A program made the translations under genes and the position numbers. The notes under the pieces were generated by a model. It ran no database searches. It saw nothing but the letters and a program-made list of their open reading frames with translations, and was not told the DNA's origin. A stretch of 64,000 nt of DNA from Chinchilla lanigera (lineage: Eukaryota > Chordata > Mammalia > Rodentia > Chinchillidae): NCBI RefSeq assembly GCF_000276665.1, contig NW_004955472.1:11124338-11188337 (forward strand), read 5' to 3'. Shown here piece after piece: positions 46,975 to 58,520 of this stretch (positions are counted from its first letter, which is position 1; every line of letters begins with the position of its first letter).

Positions 46975-47507
46975 GTGTAATGGTCTGAAAGTGCCCACTC
47001 CAAAATTTACGTGTTGAAAAGTAATGGCCAAGGTAGTAGTATTAAGAGGTGGAGATTTGCCTGGTGTGAGACACCTGCCTGTAATTGCAGCACTCTGGAG
47101 GCTGAGGCAGAAGGATTGCTGCAAATTCAAGACCAGCCTGGGCTACAAAGTGAGCTTAAGGCCAGCCTGAACTTCAGAGAGAGACCCTGCCTCAAAGAGA
47201 GCAAAAAAAAAGAAGTGGAGAGTTTAAGAGTTGACTAGCTCCTGAGAGCTCCTCCCTTCATGAGTGGGATTAAGGCCTTTATAAAATAAGCTCTACACAG
47301 CATTTGGCCGGCTCACTTGCTCTCCTAACTGCCGCCTTGCAAGGATACAGCATTCCTCCTCCCTGGAGGGTGTAGCCATAAGGCTGCCTTCTAACCCTTT
47401 GCTCTTGGACTTTCCAGCCTCCAGACATGTACGAAATAAATTTCAGTTCATTATAAATTACCAGTCTCAAGTATTTTATTATAGCAGCACAAATGGTCCA
47501 ACACACC
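46975..47507 (+). mobile_element. MaLR-type LTR, split by a B1
   Basis: Starts 'gtgtaatggtctgaaagtgc', 'ccactccaaaatttacgtgt', continues after the B1 with 'ctcccttcatgagtgggatt', 'aaggcctttataaaataagc', 'cttggactttccagcctcca', 'gaaataaatttcagttcatt' and ends 'tattatagcagcacaaatgg', 'tccaacaca'. This is a complete MLT1/MST-like LTR order. The B1 at 47058-47211 lies inside it. Confidence 0.75.
47058..47211 (+). mobile_element. B1 SINE with 29-bp duplication
   Basis: 7SL-derived B1: 'gcctggtgtgagacacctgc', 'gcagcactctggaggctgag', 'caagaccagcctgggctaca', A-rich 3' end. The segment starting 'gaccagcctgg' is repeated 29 bases later as 'ggccagcctga', the internal duplication of classic rodent B1. 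Flanks agaggtggaga (47045-47055) and agaagtggaga (47211-47221) are a target-site duplication with one mismatch. Confidence 0.9.
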
Positions 47508-47529
47508 ACTCTCATTTATATACTTTTGA

Positions 47530-48085
47530 AATGAACTTAGAGCAACATGCTGACAAAACACATCGGATTGTATCTTCTGCTCAGAAACCTCTGTTGGCTT
47601 CCCAATTTCCACAGCATAAAAGCAAAGTTCTTGTTATGTGACTGGAGGAGTTATAAAATATGTCCCAATCTCTACCTGTTTTGCCTGTTTTTCTCCCCTG
47701 ATCCATCCCTGGAACTGATCTATTGACTGTTTTAGACATGAAAAAGGCAGGCAGTGCCGTAAATCTTTCCAGTGCATACCTCTCTGCCTGGAACACCATT
47801 TCCTGAGAGAGATCTGACTTCAGCCTCGGTCTCTCTGATCTTGACTCATGCACGTCCTTCCAAGGTCCTTCGTCTCAAGTCATCCTCAATCTCCATTCCT
47901 TTCTCTACTTAATTTTTCTACCGTAATCCTACTGCTACTCAGCATCCTACCTATCTTTAAATTAATTTTGTTTGTTATTTGTCTACCTTCTAGAGTCCAA
48001 GCTGGACCAAGACAGTTTTTCTGTTTGCTGTGTTTACCTCTGGTACATAAATGTTATTCAACAAATATTTGCTGGACAACTGAAA
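47530..48085 (+). mobile_element. L2 LINE 3' end
   Basis: One of the best L2 copies here: 'cagaaacctctgttggcttc', 'cagcataaaagcaaagttct', 'cctctctgcctggaacacca', 'tccttcgtctcaagtcatcc', 'ttgtttgttatttgtctacc', 'agagtccaagctggaccaag' and 'cataaatgttattcaacaaa' 'tatttgctgga'. The order matches the L2 3' UTR ('cagtggctccccattgcc', 'ataaaatccaaactcctt', 'cctctgcctggaatgctctt', 'ttcaggtctcagctcaaatg', ... 'caataaatatttgttgaat'). Confidence 0.8.
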
Positions 48086-50394
48086 GAAGCAGTGTTATAA
48101 ACTAGTTACTGAAAATGATCCAGGGCCTCCTTTTTAATTTTTTTATGAGACAAAGCAGAAGGGTTTTTTTAGGAAATTCAAAAGTCTAACTTAGTAAAAG
48201 AATGCCTTTTCTAGCATAGGTACTGAATTATCTTCAGAGTCATAGTATGGTCAAATTTGTAACATTAATCTCTTTATTATTCAATTAGATTTTTATAGTA
48301 CATGATGTTGTACTCGTTAGTAATTAGTGTACATTTTAATGCCAGACTATTTTTAGGACTTCAATAGACTATGGCTCAAGAGGCTTATAAACTATTTTAT
48401 AAATTAAATAAAATAATTTGAGAGATATATCTTATATGTCTATTGCTCATTTTTAGAGATTGTTGTTTATAATAACTGCACTATATATAAAGATATTAAT
48501 TTTAACTAGAACTACATATAACTATATTAATTTTTATTTCCTATACCATATTTTGTAATTATTTTTGACATTTGTTAAACTTCTGAGGCAAGCACAAAGA
48601 CATAGCTCTGATGTTTACTGATTTTATTTATTGCTGTTATTTATTTTATTCCACATACTTCTCATCCTTTTTCTTGTAACACATTTTCTCCTATTTTTAA
48701 AGTACATGCCTGCTATCAAAGGCAAGCAATTTTTAAATGCATACAGGAAAATGTAAGATTTGTTCTTATTCTTACTTCACAAAAATTACTAACCCCATGA
48801 TATACATGCTTATGTATTTACTGATTTATATGGGTTTTTCTAGATACGAGTGTATAATTGTTATTATTTTATATTTTCAAATCGTTTTAGATATCTTGAC
48901 TGGATAGTACCATTTTATATATTTATTCATTTTTGTGGTAAGCACACCTATGAGATCTACACTCAATAAATTTTTTAATTCATAAAATAGTATCCACTAT
49001 AGACACAGTATTGCACAGTAGATCTCTAAAACTTACTCATTTTTTAATGGCTAAAACTTTAACACCAAATACTTTAAAAGTAATAATAAATACTGTATGG
49101 AAGAGCTAAAAGTTCCTTTTATTTTGAATTACTCTTATCAAATTTAGATACCACTTTGAATTTTACAGAGAGTTGTTTATGTTTGGCTATGATGTTTGTC
49201 CTGGTGCTATTCTCCTTATTTTTGTACAAGTTTGAAAATGTACATGTTATAAGAAAGATTGATGAAAAGACACAGTAATAGTAGAGTATTTTAAATTAAG
49301 ATACACTTTTAAAGTTTAACAAATAAATTGATGTTCTAGATATTTATGTATGACCTTTCTCACCCCCTGTGCCTTTGGGCCATTAGTTTCATTGATAATG
49401 AATTTTGAATACAAGAATTTTAAACTAAAACAATATTAATCATCAAGGATAAATTCTAAATATTAGTGGATGTACTAAGGAACACTGTGATAATTGAAAA
49501 GATAAATTGCTTGAAGTTTGAGAATTATAAAAAATATGAAAACTGAAGAGACAACTGGAATAAAATATGAAGAAATATAACCTTTATTAGAAGTTTCTTT
49601 ATTAGGAGGAATAATTTATAAATAGCGATGAGCAAGTATCTCATTTTTTCTTTCACACAGATAAATGTCATAATAATCAACTCTCTGCCTCTATTTTATA
49701 TATTTAATATATATTTATTCCTCTTCTTTTAATTGGGAGTGAAATTAAAGTATAATTAGGAAAAATTGAAAGTGTTTCAGAACGTGCAAGAATATAAAGT
49801 TCATCCTGGAGAAAAACCTTTAATAACTTGTGAATTATGTCATGTGTGAAATAACAACGATGACAAATCCAACTATGAGCAGAATAAAAGTACCCTAAAA
49901 AAGGAAAAATTCAGTTTCCCTCTAAAATTGTGAACAAATTTAGACTTTGAATGGGTTTTTTGGGGGGTAATTTTGATGCACCATAAATGAATACATAGAT
50001 ACAATATATACCTCCTACATGGGCAGTATTATGTTAAGAAGCAAGTCCATTTGCCTTCATCTAGATTTTCTTCTTACAAAAAGTCTGATTGTCACTGAAA
50101 TATGTTGATTAGTTTTTCTGATAATTTCTAGAAATTCACCCTGTATTATTGCTAACATTGCTCACTTGATATTGAATTGTTTCCTCTTGATGACTAATAA
50201 ATATCTCATACTTGAAACCTCCACGATATAGCTCCTTTTTCCATTAAATCTATCTCTCTGTATTTTGTGCATCATGGTAAATGATGTCACTGTTTACTCA
50301 GATGTTCAGGCAAAAATTCTGAGAGCTAGGTTTGTTTCCTCCCTTTTTTCACTCCAAATCATGACTAAAATATACAAATACTTGGAAGATATAT
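48086..50394. other. Very AT-rich DNA, nothing recognised
   Basis: About 2.3 kb of highly AT-rich sequence without a feature I can support. Possibly contains eroded L1 or L2, but no motif was secure. Confidence 0.4.
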
Positions 50395-50412
50395 ATAAAA
50401 ATCTTTCCACAA

Positions 50413-50532
50413 GGGGCTGGGGATTTAGCTCAGCGGCAAAAGCGCCTGCCTGGCAAGCGCAAGGTCGTGAGTTCGGTTCTCGGTACCGGAGAAAAACCAA
50501 AAAACCAAAAAAATAAAAATAAATAAAAATAA
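50413..50532 (+). mobile_element. ID-type SINE, best-preserved copy
   Basis: 'ggggctggggatttagctca', 'gcggcaaaagcgcctgcctg', 'gcaagcgcaaggtcgtgagt', 'tcggttctcggtaccggaga' and an A-rich tail with AAAT units. A perfect 15-bp target-site duplication ATAAAAATCTTTCCA flanks it (50395-50409 and 50533-50547). An open frame running through it on each strand is spurious. Confidence 0.97.
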
Positions 50533-50736
50533 ATAAAAATCTTTCCATGAAACCCCAAACTTCCATTAGTGCTCTAAGTCAAGTCAACATTATCTTTGTC
50601 CTAAACAACAGAAACAACTTTCTAACTTATTTTTCACATTATGTTTTGCTCATTTTCAATCCATTTTCCACACATAGATTGACTTTTGTTTTAAAAATAA
50701 CAAGCAGATTTTGTCATTCTTTCAATTGCATTAAGA

Positions 50737-50834
50737 GGGGCTAGGGATTTATCTCAGTGGCACAGTGCAAGCGCAAGGTCGTGAGTTTGATCACCGGTAC
50801 CGGAAAAAAAAAAAAACAAACAAGCACCAATGCT
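50737..50834 (+). mobile_element. ID-type SINE with internal deletion
   Basis: Starts 'ggggctagggatttatctca' and jumps from 'gtggcacagtg' to 'caagcgcaaggtcgtgagtt', so the 'aaaagcgcctgcctgg' part is mostly missing. Target-site duplication caattgcattaaga (50723-50736) and cagttgcattaaga (50835-50848), one mismatch. Lies only about 0.2 kb from the copy at 50413. Confidence 0.93.
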
Positions 50835-50879
50835 CAGTTGCATTAAGAAAACCCAAAGACCTTCACAGCACTGTATCAC

Positions 50880-51300
50880 ATGAGCCCTGACTTTCTTTTC
50901 AGTATCAGCCATCACCCTCTCAAGCCCACCTTTGTTTCCTGGGCTTCAGTCATTCTGTTCTTTCTAATGTTTCTAGGATATATAAACTCTTTCTGATTTT
51001 AGGCCTTTGAAATTCCTGATTTCTCTGTGTAAATCATTCTTATCTTAGTGCTGATTGTAACTGGATCCTCACTCTTCTGATCTTAGCTCTAATGTCATTG
51101 TCAGAGTAATTTCTGATCACCTAATTTATTAAAATTTCTGTGTATTTGCTTCAAATTACTTAAATACATGAAAGCTCTGTTCTGCTTATAAGTCATTTAT
51201 TCATCTTCATCAATGAGCATAAAGAACTTATCTATGGACCTAAAGCATGGAATAGTGCTTGATGCAAGGTAGGTTTTGAAAATACTTATGAAGTAGTTAA
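50880..51300 (+). mobile_element. L2-like LINE 3' region
   Basis: 'tgggcttcagtcattctgtt', 'ttaggcctttgaaattcctg', 'agctctaatgtcattgtcag', 'agtaatttctgatcacctaa', 'catgaaagctctgttctgct', 'aatagtgcttgatgcaaggt' track the L2 3' order ('agggcctttgcacttgctgt', 'cagctcaaatgtcacctcct', 'cagagaggccttccctgacc', 'tagtgcctggcacatagtag'). Confidence 0.65.
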
Positions 51301-52457
51301 CAGTATATGTGATAACCACTCAAATAATGCCTATTTTTTAAATGAGAATACAGAAACTAGTATTCCATGGTTTAGTTCTCCCCTACACAACAAAATGATA
51401 ATAACAAATATTTTGTTGACTCTTGGATTGTCACTATATTCTTGTGTCTTTGCTTTTCAGCTTTCATAATAAACTTTTATTTTTAAAGGGCTCAACCTGA
51501 AAAATTTATCATTGTGTGTAGAATCTGGCAAAGCATACTAAATCAGGAGGTGAGTTACTTATTTCTAGAACCTTGAGCAAATCTGGATCTTCAAGGGTTA
51601 CTGTATTATACTTGGTGATGATAGCAGATTTATCAACATGGAAGTTTTTAGGAATGATTCACTAATTATATTTACTGGACAAGGACCTGTCTTTCCTAAG
51701 TGTGTTGTGAAAAATTTTTCATAGTGTTTTGTTGGAAATTCATGAAGAAATTAGGTCATTTTATATGTACACTCCTCATATACTACTTCCCCCATCCTCT
51801 ATATAAAGTTAAATACTTCCATAGAAAGATTATGTCTCACTTGTCATTTTCTTGCAAAGGAGGAATTAAGATGACAAATAGGAAGATATTTCTCAAAATA
51901 ACATTAATAATCAAAGAATGAAGGAAAATGGGCATAAATGAAAACATTAACATACATAAAACTTTGAAATTATTCCTTGACTCAGAGATTCCTGGATATT
52001 GCAAGCAAATTATTATTAGTAGTGCTAGAAATAATCTTATTAATTTCTTAAGAAAGAAAAAATAAAGCTGTCAGATAGGTCTAAATAAAAATTTTGCTTG
52101 AGTTTATAGGACAATATATTGTTAATGGGCAAAATATAGTGTAAAAGCAAGTTAGAAATAACAGTCTTGTGGGTGTGAATTGTGTAGCATCTTTCATCCT
52201 CTTATACAATGATTGAGGCTGGAAACTTAAAATTGGTGCATGTCTAACTAAAGCTCTTTCTCTGAAAGATGAAGTGACTAAGGGCTAAATATACATAAGA
52301 CATTTCAGGGTTACATACGTAGTCTATTCATTGAACAATCTATCTTACTGTAATTTAGCTTTCCTGAGCTCTGCTAAGCTTGTAATCCTGAGCAATACTT
52401 GCTTCCAGTGTCTCCAGTTGGGTGGCTCAACTGAGAAGAGAAACGTACAATAAGGTC
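51301..52457. other. AT-rich DNA, nothing recognised
   Basis: About 1.15 kb with no supported feature. Confidence 0.4.
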
Positions 52458-52825
52458 TTGGTTACTTCTTTCTCATTGCTGAGACAAAATACCCAACACC
52501 CAAAATTAAGGAAGGAAAGGTTTATTTAGTGCACAGTTTGTGGAGGTTTCAGTCCACACTCTGCTGGCTCCAAAGCAGAGTGGCACATGGCAGAGGGCAA
52601 CAGTTCATGGTGGAAGACAGCAAAAGCAAGAGCAAAAAGGGAGGAGCAGCACAACAAGCCTCCTTTCCTCCCTTATAGTGTTCGCAGGCTTCCCACCCCG
52701 GGCCGTGTGTAGCACTCACACCCATAATCCCAGCATTGGACCATGGATGAATCAAAACTCTAGACCCCTGGCCCATGACTGCATGAGGCTTTGGGGGAAT
52801 GTCTGGACACGAACCATAACAGACA
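52458..52825 (-). mobile_element. LTR-like interspersed repeat, antisense
   Basis: The plus strand reads 'ttctcattgctgagacaaaa', 'ggaaaggtttatttagtgca', 'cagtttgtggaggtttcagt', '...tgggggaatgtctggaca', 'cgaaccataacaga'. This is the antisense of the repeat type seen in sense at 6430-6757 (start near 'tgtccccca', end near 'ctgaaac...aataaaccttt'). The two open frames across it on opposite strands (127 and 75 codons) are by-products. Confidence 0.65.
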
Positions 52826-53949
52826 GTGTTTTTAACTGCTCTCTACAGAGTAAGAAACTTCAGCCAGTGCCACTACCTGGGAGAAACCGGAATATAGTAC
52901 CTCTGGGTAACTTTCTTCTCTGAGCTATATAATTCAGAATGACATTTCAGAACCTCTTTTGGAAAGAGAGTTAGTCATAACAATAACAGCATATACTAAT
53001 ATACAATATGTAACTATTAAATTCAATGTTAACATGATCTCATAAAATATTTATGCTAAGGTAATTATCTACTCATTTAAAGAATACATTGTTGTCAGCT
53101 GCTTTTCTTAGGTCAATGAATAGCTCCCTCCCCAGCCTCTCAGATCTGATTTATCTTAGTCTTTGCTATATTTAATGGCACTGACAAAATAGGGCAGAAG
53201 ATAAAAATGACCAGGAAGGAAATCTCTTTATTGTAACTCATAACTATACCATTATCCCAAAATACTTGAACCTGTTACTATTAATAGGAACGATGGATTA
53301 ATTAGAGAATAAAAATGAAAATGTTGAAAGATGATTACCTTTTAATACGGGAGATAAGCCCTTTAGCTTTTTGTGGCCCCTTCTTACTTATATCTGGTAG
53401 TTTGTGTAATCCAAGTTGACAACAGCTTGGTGATGAACTAGAACATGTTGTAGATTTTCCCGTCTTTTTTCTCTTCTTTGCTACACATTTCCCTTCACTT
53501 TTACCTTTCTCCTCTCCTGTCTTGTTTATAAGAAAACATAACAAAACCCAAAATAGCTGATACTGATCACTGTAATTTTACATACTATATCCCAATATAT
53601 TATGTAATAGCATTATTTTTAATTATAGCATTATGCTTTGTATTATGTTTCTGGAAGCATTCTGTAGCTAAATTCTGACTGCTATTTTAGCAAAAAGTTA
53701 TGTCTTCAGCATTAAAAATAAAAGATCTTCCTCTCTACTTCCTTTGGGAGAATTGCCTATATGTAGGTATGCGAGTCTTAACAACCAAACATTCAAATAA
53801 AAGTTAAGGATAAAACATCCTAAAGCAAAACACTGTTTTATACCATCTGAGGTTATTTGGTAAATGAGAGTTCTTCACAATCCTGTCATACTTTAGAGTT
53901 CAATTCAGTGGGTCTTTTACCTTTTGGTTTTAGAAATATTTGCTTTTGT
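52826..53949. other. AT-rich DNA, nothing recognised
   Basis: No supported feature. A Lys/Ser-rich minus-strand frame at 53335-53544 reflects base composition. Confidence 0.4.
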
Positions 53950-54240
53950 GTTGAATATATAACGAAACTTTTTATTTTTTATTTTTACTATTGCATGGTT
54001 TCAGTACACAATGATTAAATTCAGTGCCAGGAGTCGGCACATACATAACACACATCTGAGTTCCTCTGACATCCTCTTCCCTCCTCTGCTGTTGTTCCCT
54101 CCATTTTTTGATTGCCTTCTCATCTGTAAAAGCTCTGTCTTCCTTTCTCTTATTATTTATCTTTTATTTCATTCTTTAATTTATTCATATTTTGTGTTTC
54201 TCATATGAGAAACCATGTGATATTATGCAATATTTAAATG
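53950..54240 (-). mobile_element. Possible L1 3' end, antisense
   Basis: 'ttactattgcatggtttcag', 'tacacaatgattaaattcag', a C/T-rich stretch and 'ctcatatgagaaaccatgtg', 'atattatgca' resemble the antisense 3' end of an L1. Diverged; low confidence. Confidence 0.35.
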
Positions 54241-56149
54241 GTTTAAAGTCATACGTGATATATATTCTTTGATAAAATGTCATTTTTTCCTCTTTTAGAT
54301 TTTATCATACATCCTACCTCCTTAAAAATATCAGTTTTATTCGTTTATAGATTTATGTTCAGTCAGGCAGTCAGACTGTATTTATCTATTAGTTATACCC
54401 AGAAAATAAAATAGCTTGGTGAAAATTTAGCTTAGAAACAATCCAATTGTACCATGTAATATGGTACAATTAAAACTTAAAATTATATAGCTGAATTCAA
54501 TGTTATGTTAGTTAAACATTTATCACAAACCTGAATGAACTTGATTCCTGTACAAATCTTACTCCAAGTAATCTATTCTCTGTTTTCAGTCTTATTTATT
54601 TTCCCTTGCAAAAAGAATGACCCTTTTGTTTTCTATCTCCCAAGAGCCATAAGAGTTTACAGTATGTGGTCCAACTCAGGGATTCCACTATATAGTCTTA
54701 TGATTAAGTTCTGAAATGTAAAACTTTCCCTACTGACCTCCAAGTAGCTGCCCATAAAATCATAAAGAAGAGCCCTATAGAGTTATATTATTTAGGAAAC
54801 AGAAAATTCATCCATAACTCCAAACAAACTGATGTAACTATATTTATTTTTGCATATTCTCTACTTGTTCTTTTTCATATAAATCTAACATGTCAGCATT
54901 TTTCTGAATCTTAACTTTTATTTTTCAATAGTTAATAAGCATTAATTGAAATAAGCACTTAAACATTTTAATGACTTGCTTTTGAATTGACATTATCTAA
55001 TAAACATTTGCCCTAAAATTTACAATATTCAATACAGTGAATGTATCATAATTTAAGGAGCCTCTTCCTTGAAGCTAATTGCTTAGGTTTGCTCTGTTTT
55101 TCTCCATTATAAGTTATGCTTCAGTGAACAGCTTTTGATATCTATGATGGACAGAGAGAATGAATCAGAGAGAGTGACAATGTGGTAAAATAGCTGCTTT
55201 GGGATAATAGGTAGAGGGTGCCCAGAAATTCCTTGAAATACTTACGCAACTCTTCTTTAACTCTGACTTGATTCCAGAATCATTTAAAATAATACTTTAG
55301 GATGAGTGGACTTATAAGAGCAAATGTTACATATATTTTGAAAACCTTCTTTTAACATTTTTTTAGAACAGTAAATGTTACAGCATTATGTGAATACTTT
55401 TTCATTGCTCAATTAGCAAATGACCTATGAATAATCTGTGTAGAGGAAAGATTTTTACTCTTTGCTGAATCAGGTTCTGAACTGGACCTGGAAAACTATG
55501 AAATTGTGGATAATGAGAAATTAAGAAGGAAGGGAAGAGATACTGTATTTAGAAAAATATGCATGCTGACACTCTTTACCACTATTTTTAGAAATATTTA
55601 TCAACAGAAGAGTGGAAATAACAATAGATATTTTTCTTCTTTGGGTATAACCTTTTTAACAGAACTTCCTTATTGTTAGTAAGATTTCTGACATTGTAAT
55701 GTGTAAAATGATAGAATCAAATATTTTAAAGCTCAATGGAGCTTTTTTGGAAATAGAGATTTCCAAACCCAAATCCTGAAAATTTCACAGACAAAAATAT
55801 GAAAACTCAAGGGCAAAAAGCATAGTTTAGTTTATAAAACTAAACAGCAACAAAACTATTTTTACCACAAAATTCTCTTTGTTCATATTTCTAGTCAAAA
55901 CACCATAATCCCAGTCTATACAATGAATGCCCTTCTTACCATTTTTCATGCAAGACTGATTCCAGTTACTTGACCATTCTGTTTTCTGTATTTCTCAGAA
56001 TTTAAATCAATGGCCTGCCCAAATTATTCAAAGTTCTTTAAAAACATTTTCACAGGCTAGTGTGAAATGCTGAAAAAATTATTTTGAGGAATACTGGAGT
56101 TCACTTTAGAAATATTTACAGTTGAGGAACTTGATTACAGATACCCTGC
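54241..56149. other. AT-rich DNA, nothing recognised
   Basis: About 1.9 kb without a supported feature. Confidence 0.4.
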
Positions 56150-56345
56150 TGATTTTGCAGCAAATATCTATTGACTGCCTATCACATGTCACCAGATCTT
56201 CTTTTAAATGATGGAGATTGGAACGACAACACATCAAACAAAGCAAAACCTGGCTTTCATTGCCTTATATTTAACTGAAGAATGTACAATCAACCTGTTA
56301 GCCTAACATAAACTAGACATGAATATATGTAGCCATAGAATAAAT
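56150..56345 (-). mobile_element. L2-like fragment, antisense
   Basis: 'aaatatctattgactgccta', 'tcacatgtcaccagatcttc', 'caaagcaaaacctggctttc', 'attgccttatatttaactga' match the antisense L2 3' order ('acatttattgagcgcctact', 'atgtgccaggcactg', 'aacaagac...aaggtccctg', 'ccctcatggagcttacattc'). Confidence 0.55.
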
Positions 56346-56413
56346 TCCTACTGGGCAGATGCTGACATAATTTTTGTAAATTACTAGTTTAATAGATATC
56401 CTAAAAAAACGTC

Positions 56414-56606
56414 CTCCAAGCCAGGCCTGGTGGCACCTTCCTGTAATACCACCACTGTGGAAGGGAGGGGAAGGAGGGCTGCAAGTTCAAGCCTAAGCTG
56501 GGCAATTTAGCAACTTCGTGAAAACCTATCCCCCAAGTCAAATATATATATAGATCAGAAATGCATCTCAGTGTGAAGGGTCAATCCGCAGTTTAAAAAA
56601 AGTTTC
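56414..56606 (+). mobile_element. B1-dID-type dimeric SINE
   Basis: The left B1-like half is 'caagccaggcctggtggcac', 'cttcctgtaataccaccact', 'gctgcaagttcaagcctaag', 'ctgggcaatttagcaact'. The right ID-like half is 'atcagaaatgcatctcagtg' and 'gggtcaatccgcag'. No 29-bp duplication in the B1 half. Confidence 0.75.
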
Positions 56607-57944
56607 TCCAAAACACCTGTTTATGTACTGACCTACAACATAAATTATGCTGCTTTTCCCACATAGTTGCCAATACTGTATGAGCTGAAATTTGTCTTAC
56701 TTCAATTTGAAACTGATCTTCTAACTGCTATGCTCTTATTTATTATTCATTTATTTAATTTACAAGAAATGTCTCTCATTTGATATCTGAAGAGCTCTAT
56801 ATTTCCTACTTTCTGAATAGTTGAGCAGGTTCTAAATAAAAAGTTGTGCTTTTTGCTTTTGAGTTTGGAGACTGTCTTTCCACTTATTTTAGCAAAGGAA
56901 ACATTGCTAAATTAAAAAGAATACAAAGTTGCTCCACATGAAGAATAGCTCAGCACGTTTCTTCCTCTGACAGAAATCCTTATTTTGTATATGTGGATAT
57001 TTCCACTGACTTTGGTTTCATAGAAGTGTGTGGGTGTTTTCCTTCCATGAATAAGAATGAGGTAGGTTCATTTAAAAGTATTGAAAGAAAGTCGGTGTCT
57101 TCCATACACAATACCAATCTTTTAATTTTCTTGCTGCCTTATGCTGAGGCGATGCACAGGGGCTATGGAACAATGTATTAAACTTATTCCCTCAGGATTT
57201 CCTTGAGGTGATTATTTCCTCAAAGCGTTGTATTCCTCTCGGCACAAAACTTATTCAGGGGAGAGGGGTTTAGGATTCTTTTGAATTAGATTGTTGCTTC
57301 ACTTTTGCAAACCTCGAATCCTCCTCTTATAAATAATGACATTTGTTTTAGTTTTGCCAAGTTATTTTGGTGACAGACAGATAGTTACCTTGTGAATAAG
57401 CTAAAGGTACAGGATGCAGATGTTGTATGGGTTAAATTGTAAATGTTTTAGTGGAAAAACAGTTAAAATATGACGTAGATCATCACATTGTCTTAGATGA
57501 TAAACATTTATGTCTAAATTTTACTGATAAGATTTTTAAATTTCATGAATTAGTAAGAAAAATAAGTCCTTTTATTCATTAGCTTTGGATGGCAACTATA
57601 CTATGAAGGCAGCTACTCAATAAAATTTAATGGAGTTCATCTTAAAATTTAGGAGAATTGTGATATTAAAGGTAGTATTTTGACTTACAGCTAGAAATCA
57701 AGCTTGTAAACCTCACTATAGCTCATAAAGTACACTGCTTTAATATATTGTGGTGCCACAGGATGGTATAAGATTTTGCTGTAACCTTAGTGATAGTAGA
57801 GGAAGATTTTTTAAAGTGATTTTCCATTTTTTTGCTAATTTACTGATTCTTATTTATATAATTAATATTTTAACTTTTCTTATTTTCTGTATAGCAAAAA
57901 TCTCAAATTCCATAATGAACCAAGGGATATTGTAGAAAATGTAA
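56607..57944. other. AT-rich DNA, nothing recognised
   Basis: No supported feature. Confidence 0.4.
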
Positions 57945-58110
57945 CATTTATTGAGGTTTTAGAGCATACAAGGCATATTGATAAACTCAACTCATTTCGT
58001 AGGTGAGGAAGAGATACACCGTAGAGAGTACGGCGACTAACAATGACGTGGTTAAGCGATGGAGTCATGGTTTGAATTCACAGACGTTGGGCTCAAAGGG
58101 TCAAGCTCTT
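57945..58110 (-). mobile_element. MIR-like SINE, antisense
   Basis: 'taggtgaggaagagatacac', 'gtggttaagcgatggagtca', 'tggtttgaattcacagacgt' follow the antisense MIR order ('gaggaaactgaggcacagag', 'gttaagtaacttgccc', 'ggattcgaacccaggtc'). Confidence 0.6.
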
Positions 58111-58379
58111 CCACTGTGTTATTCCCATTAGGAGAATATTTGTTTCGTTATGAGGGGAAAGGAGAGGGGGAGAGGAGAAACTGCCAGCTATTTGAACAGA
58201 TGAATTCTCATATCTAAACTTCATGAATGTCTCTTAGGAACCACTATTTTGAATTGCGACAGAGAATCACAATCATTTGTTCTTTCATTTGTCTTCTGTG
58301 TGACTCACAGTAAATAACATTCTTGGAATTTTTCACAAAGTGTTAACATTAATTGAGGCTCCTCCATGTGACAGTCAGG
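58111..58379. other. Spacer between two MIR-like elements
   Basis: No supported feature; a short G/A-rich stretch lies at 58150-58190. Confidence 0.4.
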
Positions 58380-58520
58380 TTTTCATTACCACATTTTAAT
58401 TATCATTTCCCATCTGTGATGTGATCTGAGATGGAGAAATTGAGGCTTGCTCGCTGGCCCAAGGTTGGCAAATGGTCTAAGCGCACCTCAGAAGTTCAGG
58501 GTTTCCTATCATGCCTATGG
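58380..58520 (-). mobile_element. MIR-like SINE, antisense
   Basis: 'gagatggagaaattgaggct', 'tgctcgctggcccaaggttg', 'gcaaatggtctaagcgcacc', 'tcagaagttcagggtttcct' follow antisense MIR. Good match in the 'gaaactgaggc...cttgcccaaggt' core. Confidence 0.7.

Noticed and set aside
52540..52923. 127-codon plus-strand frame with Gln/Lys-rich start
   Set aside because: It lies almost wholly within the antisense LTR-like repeat, and its apparent composition comes from that repeat.
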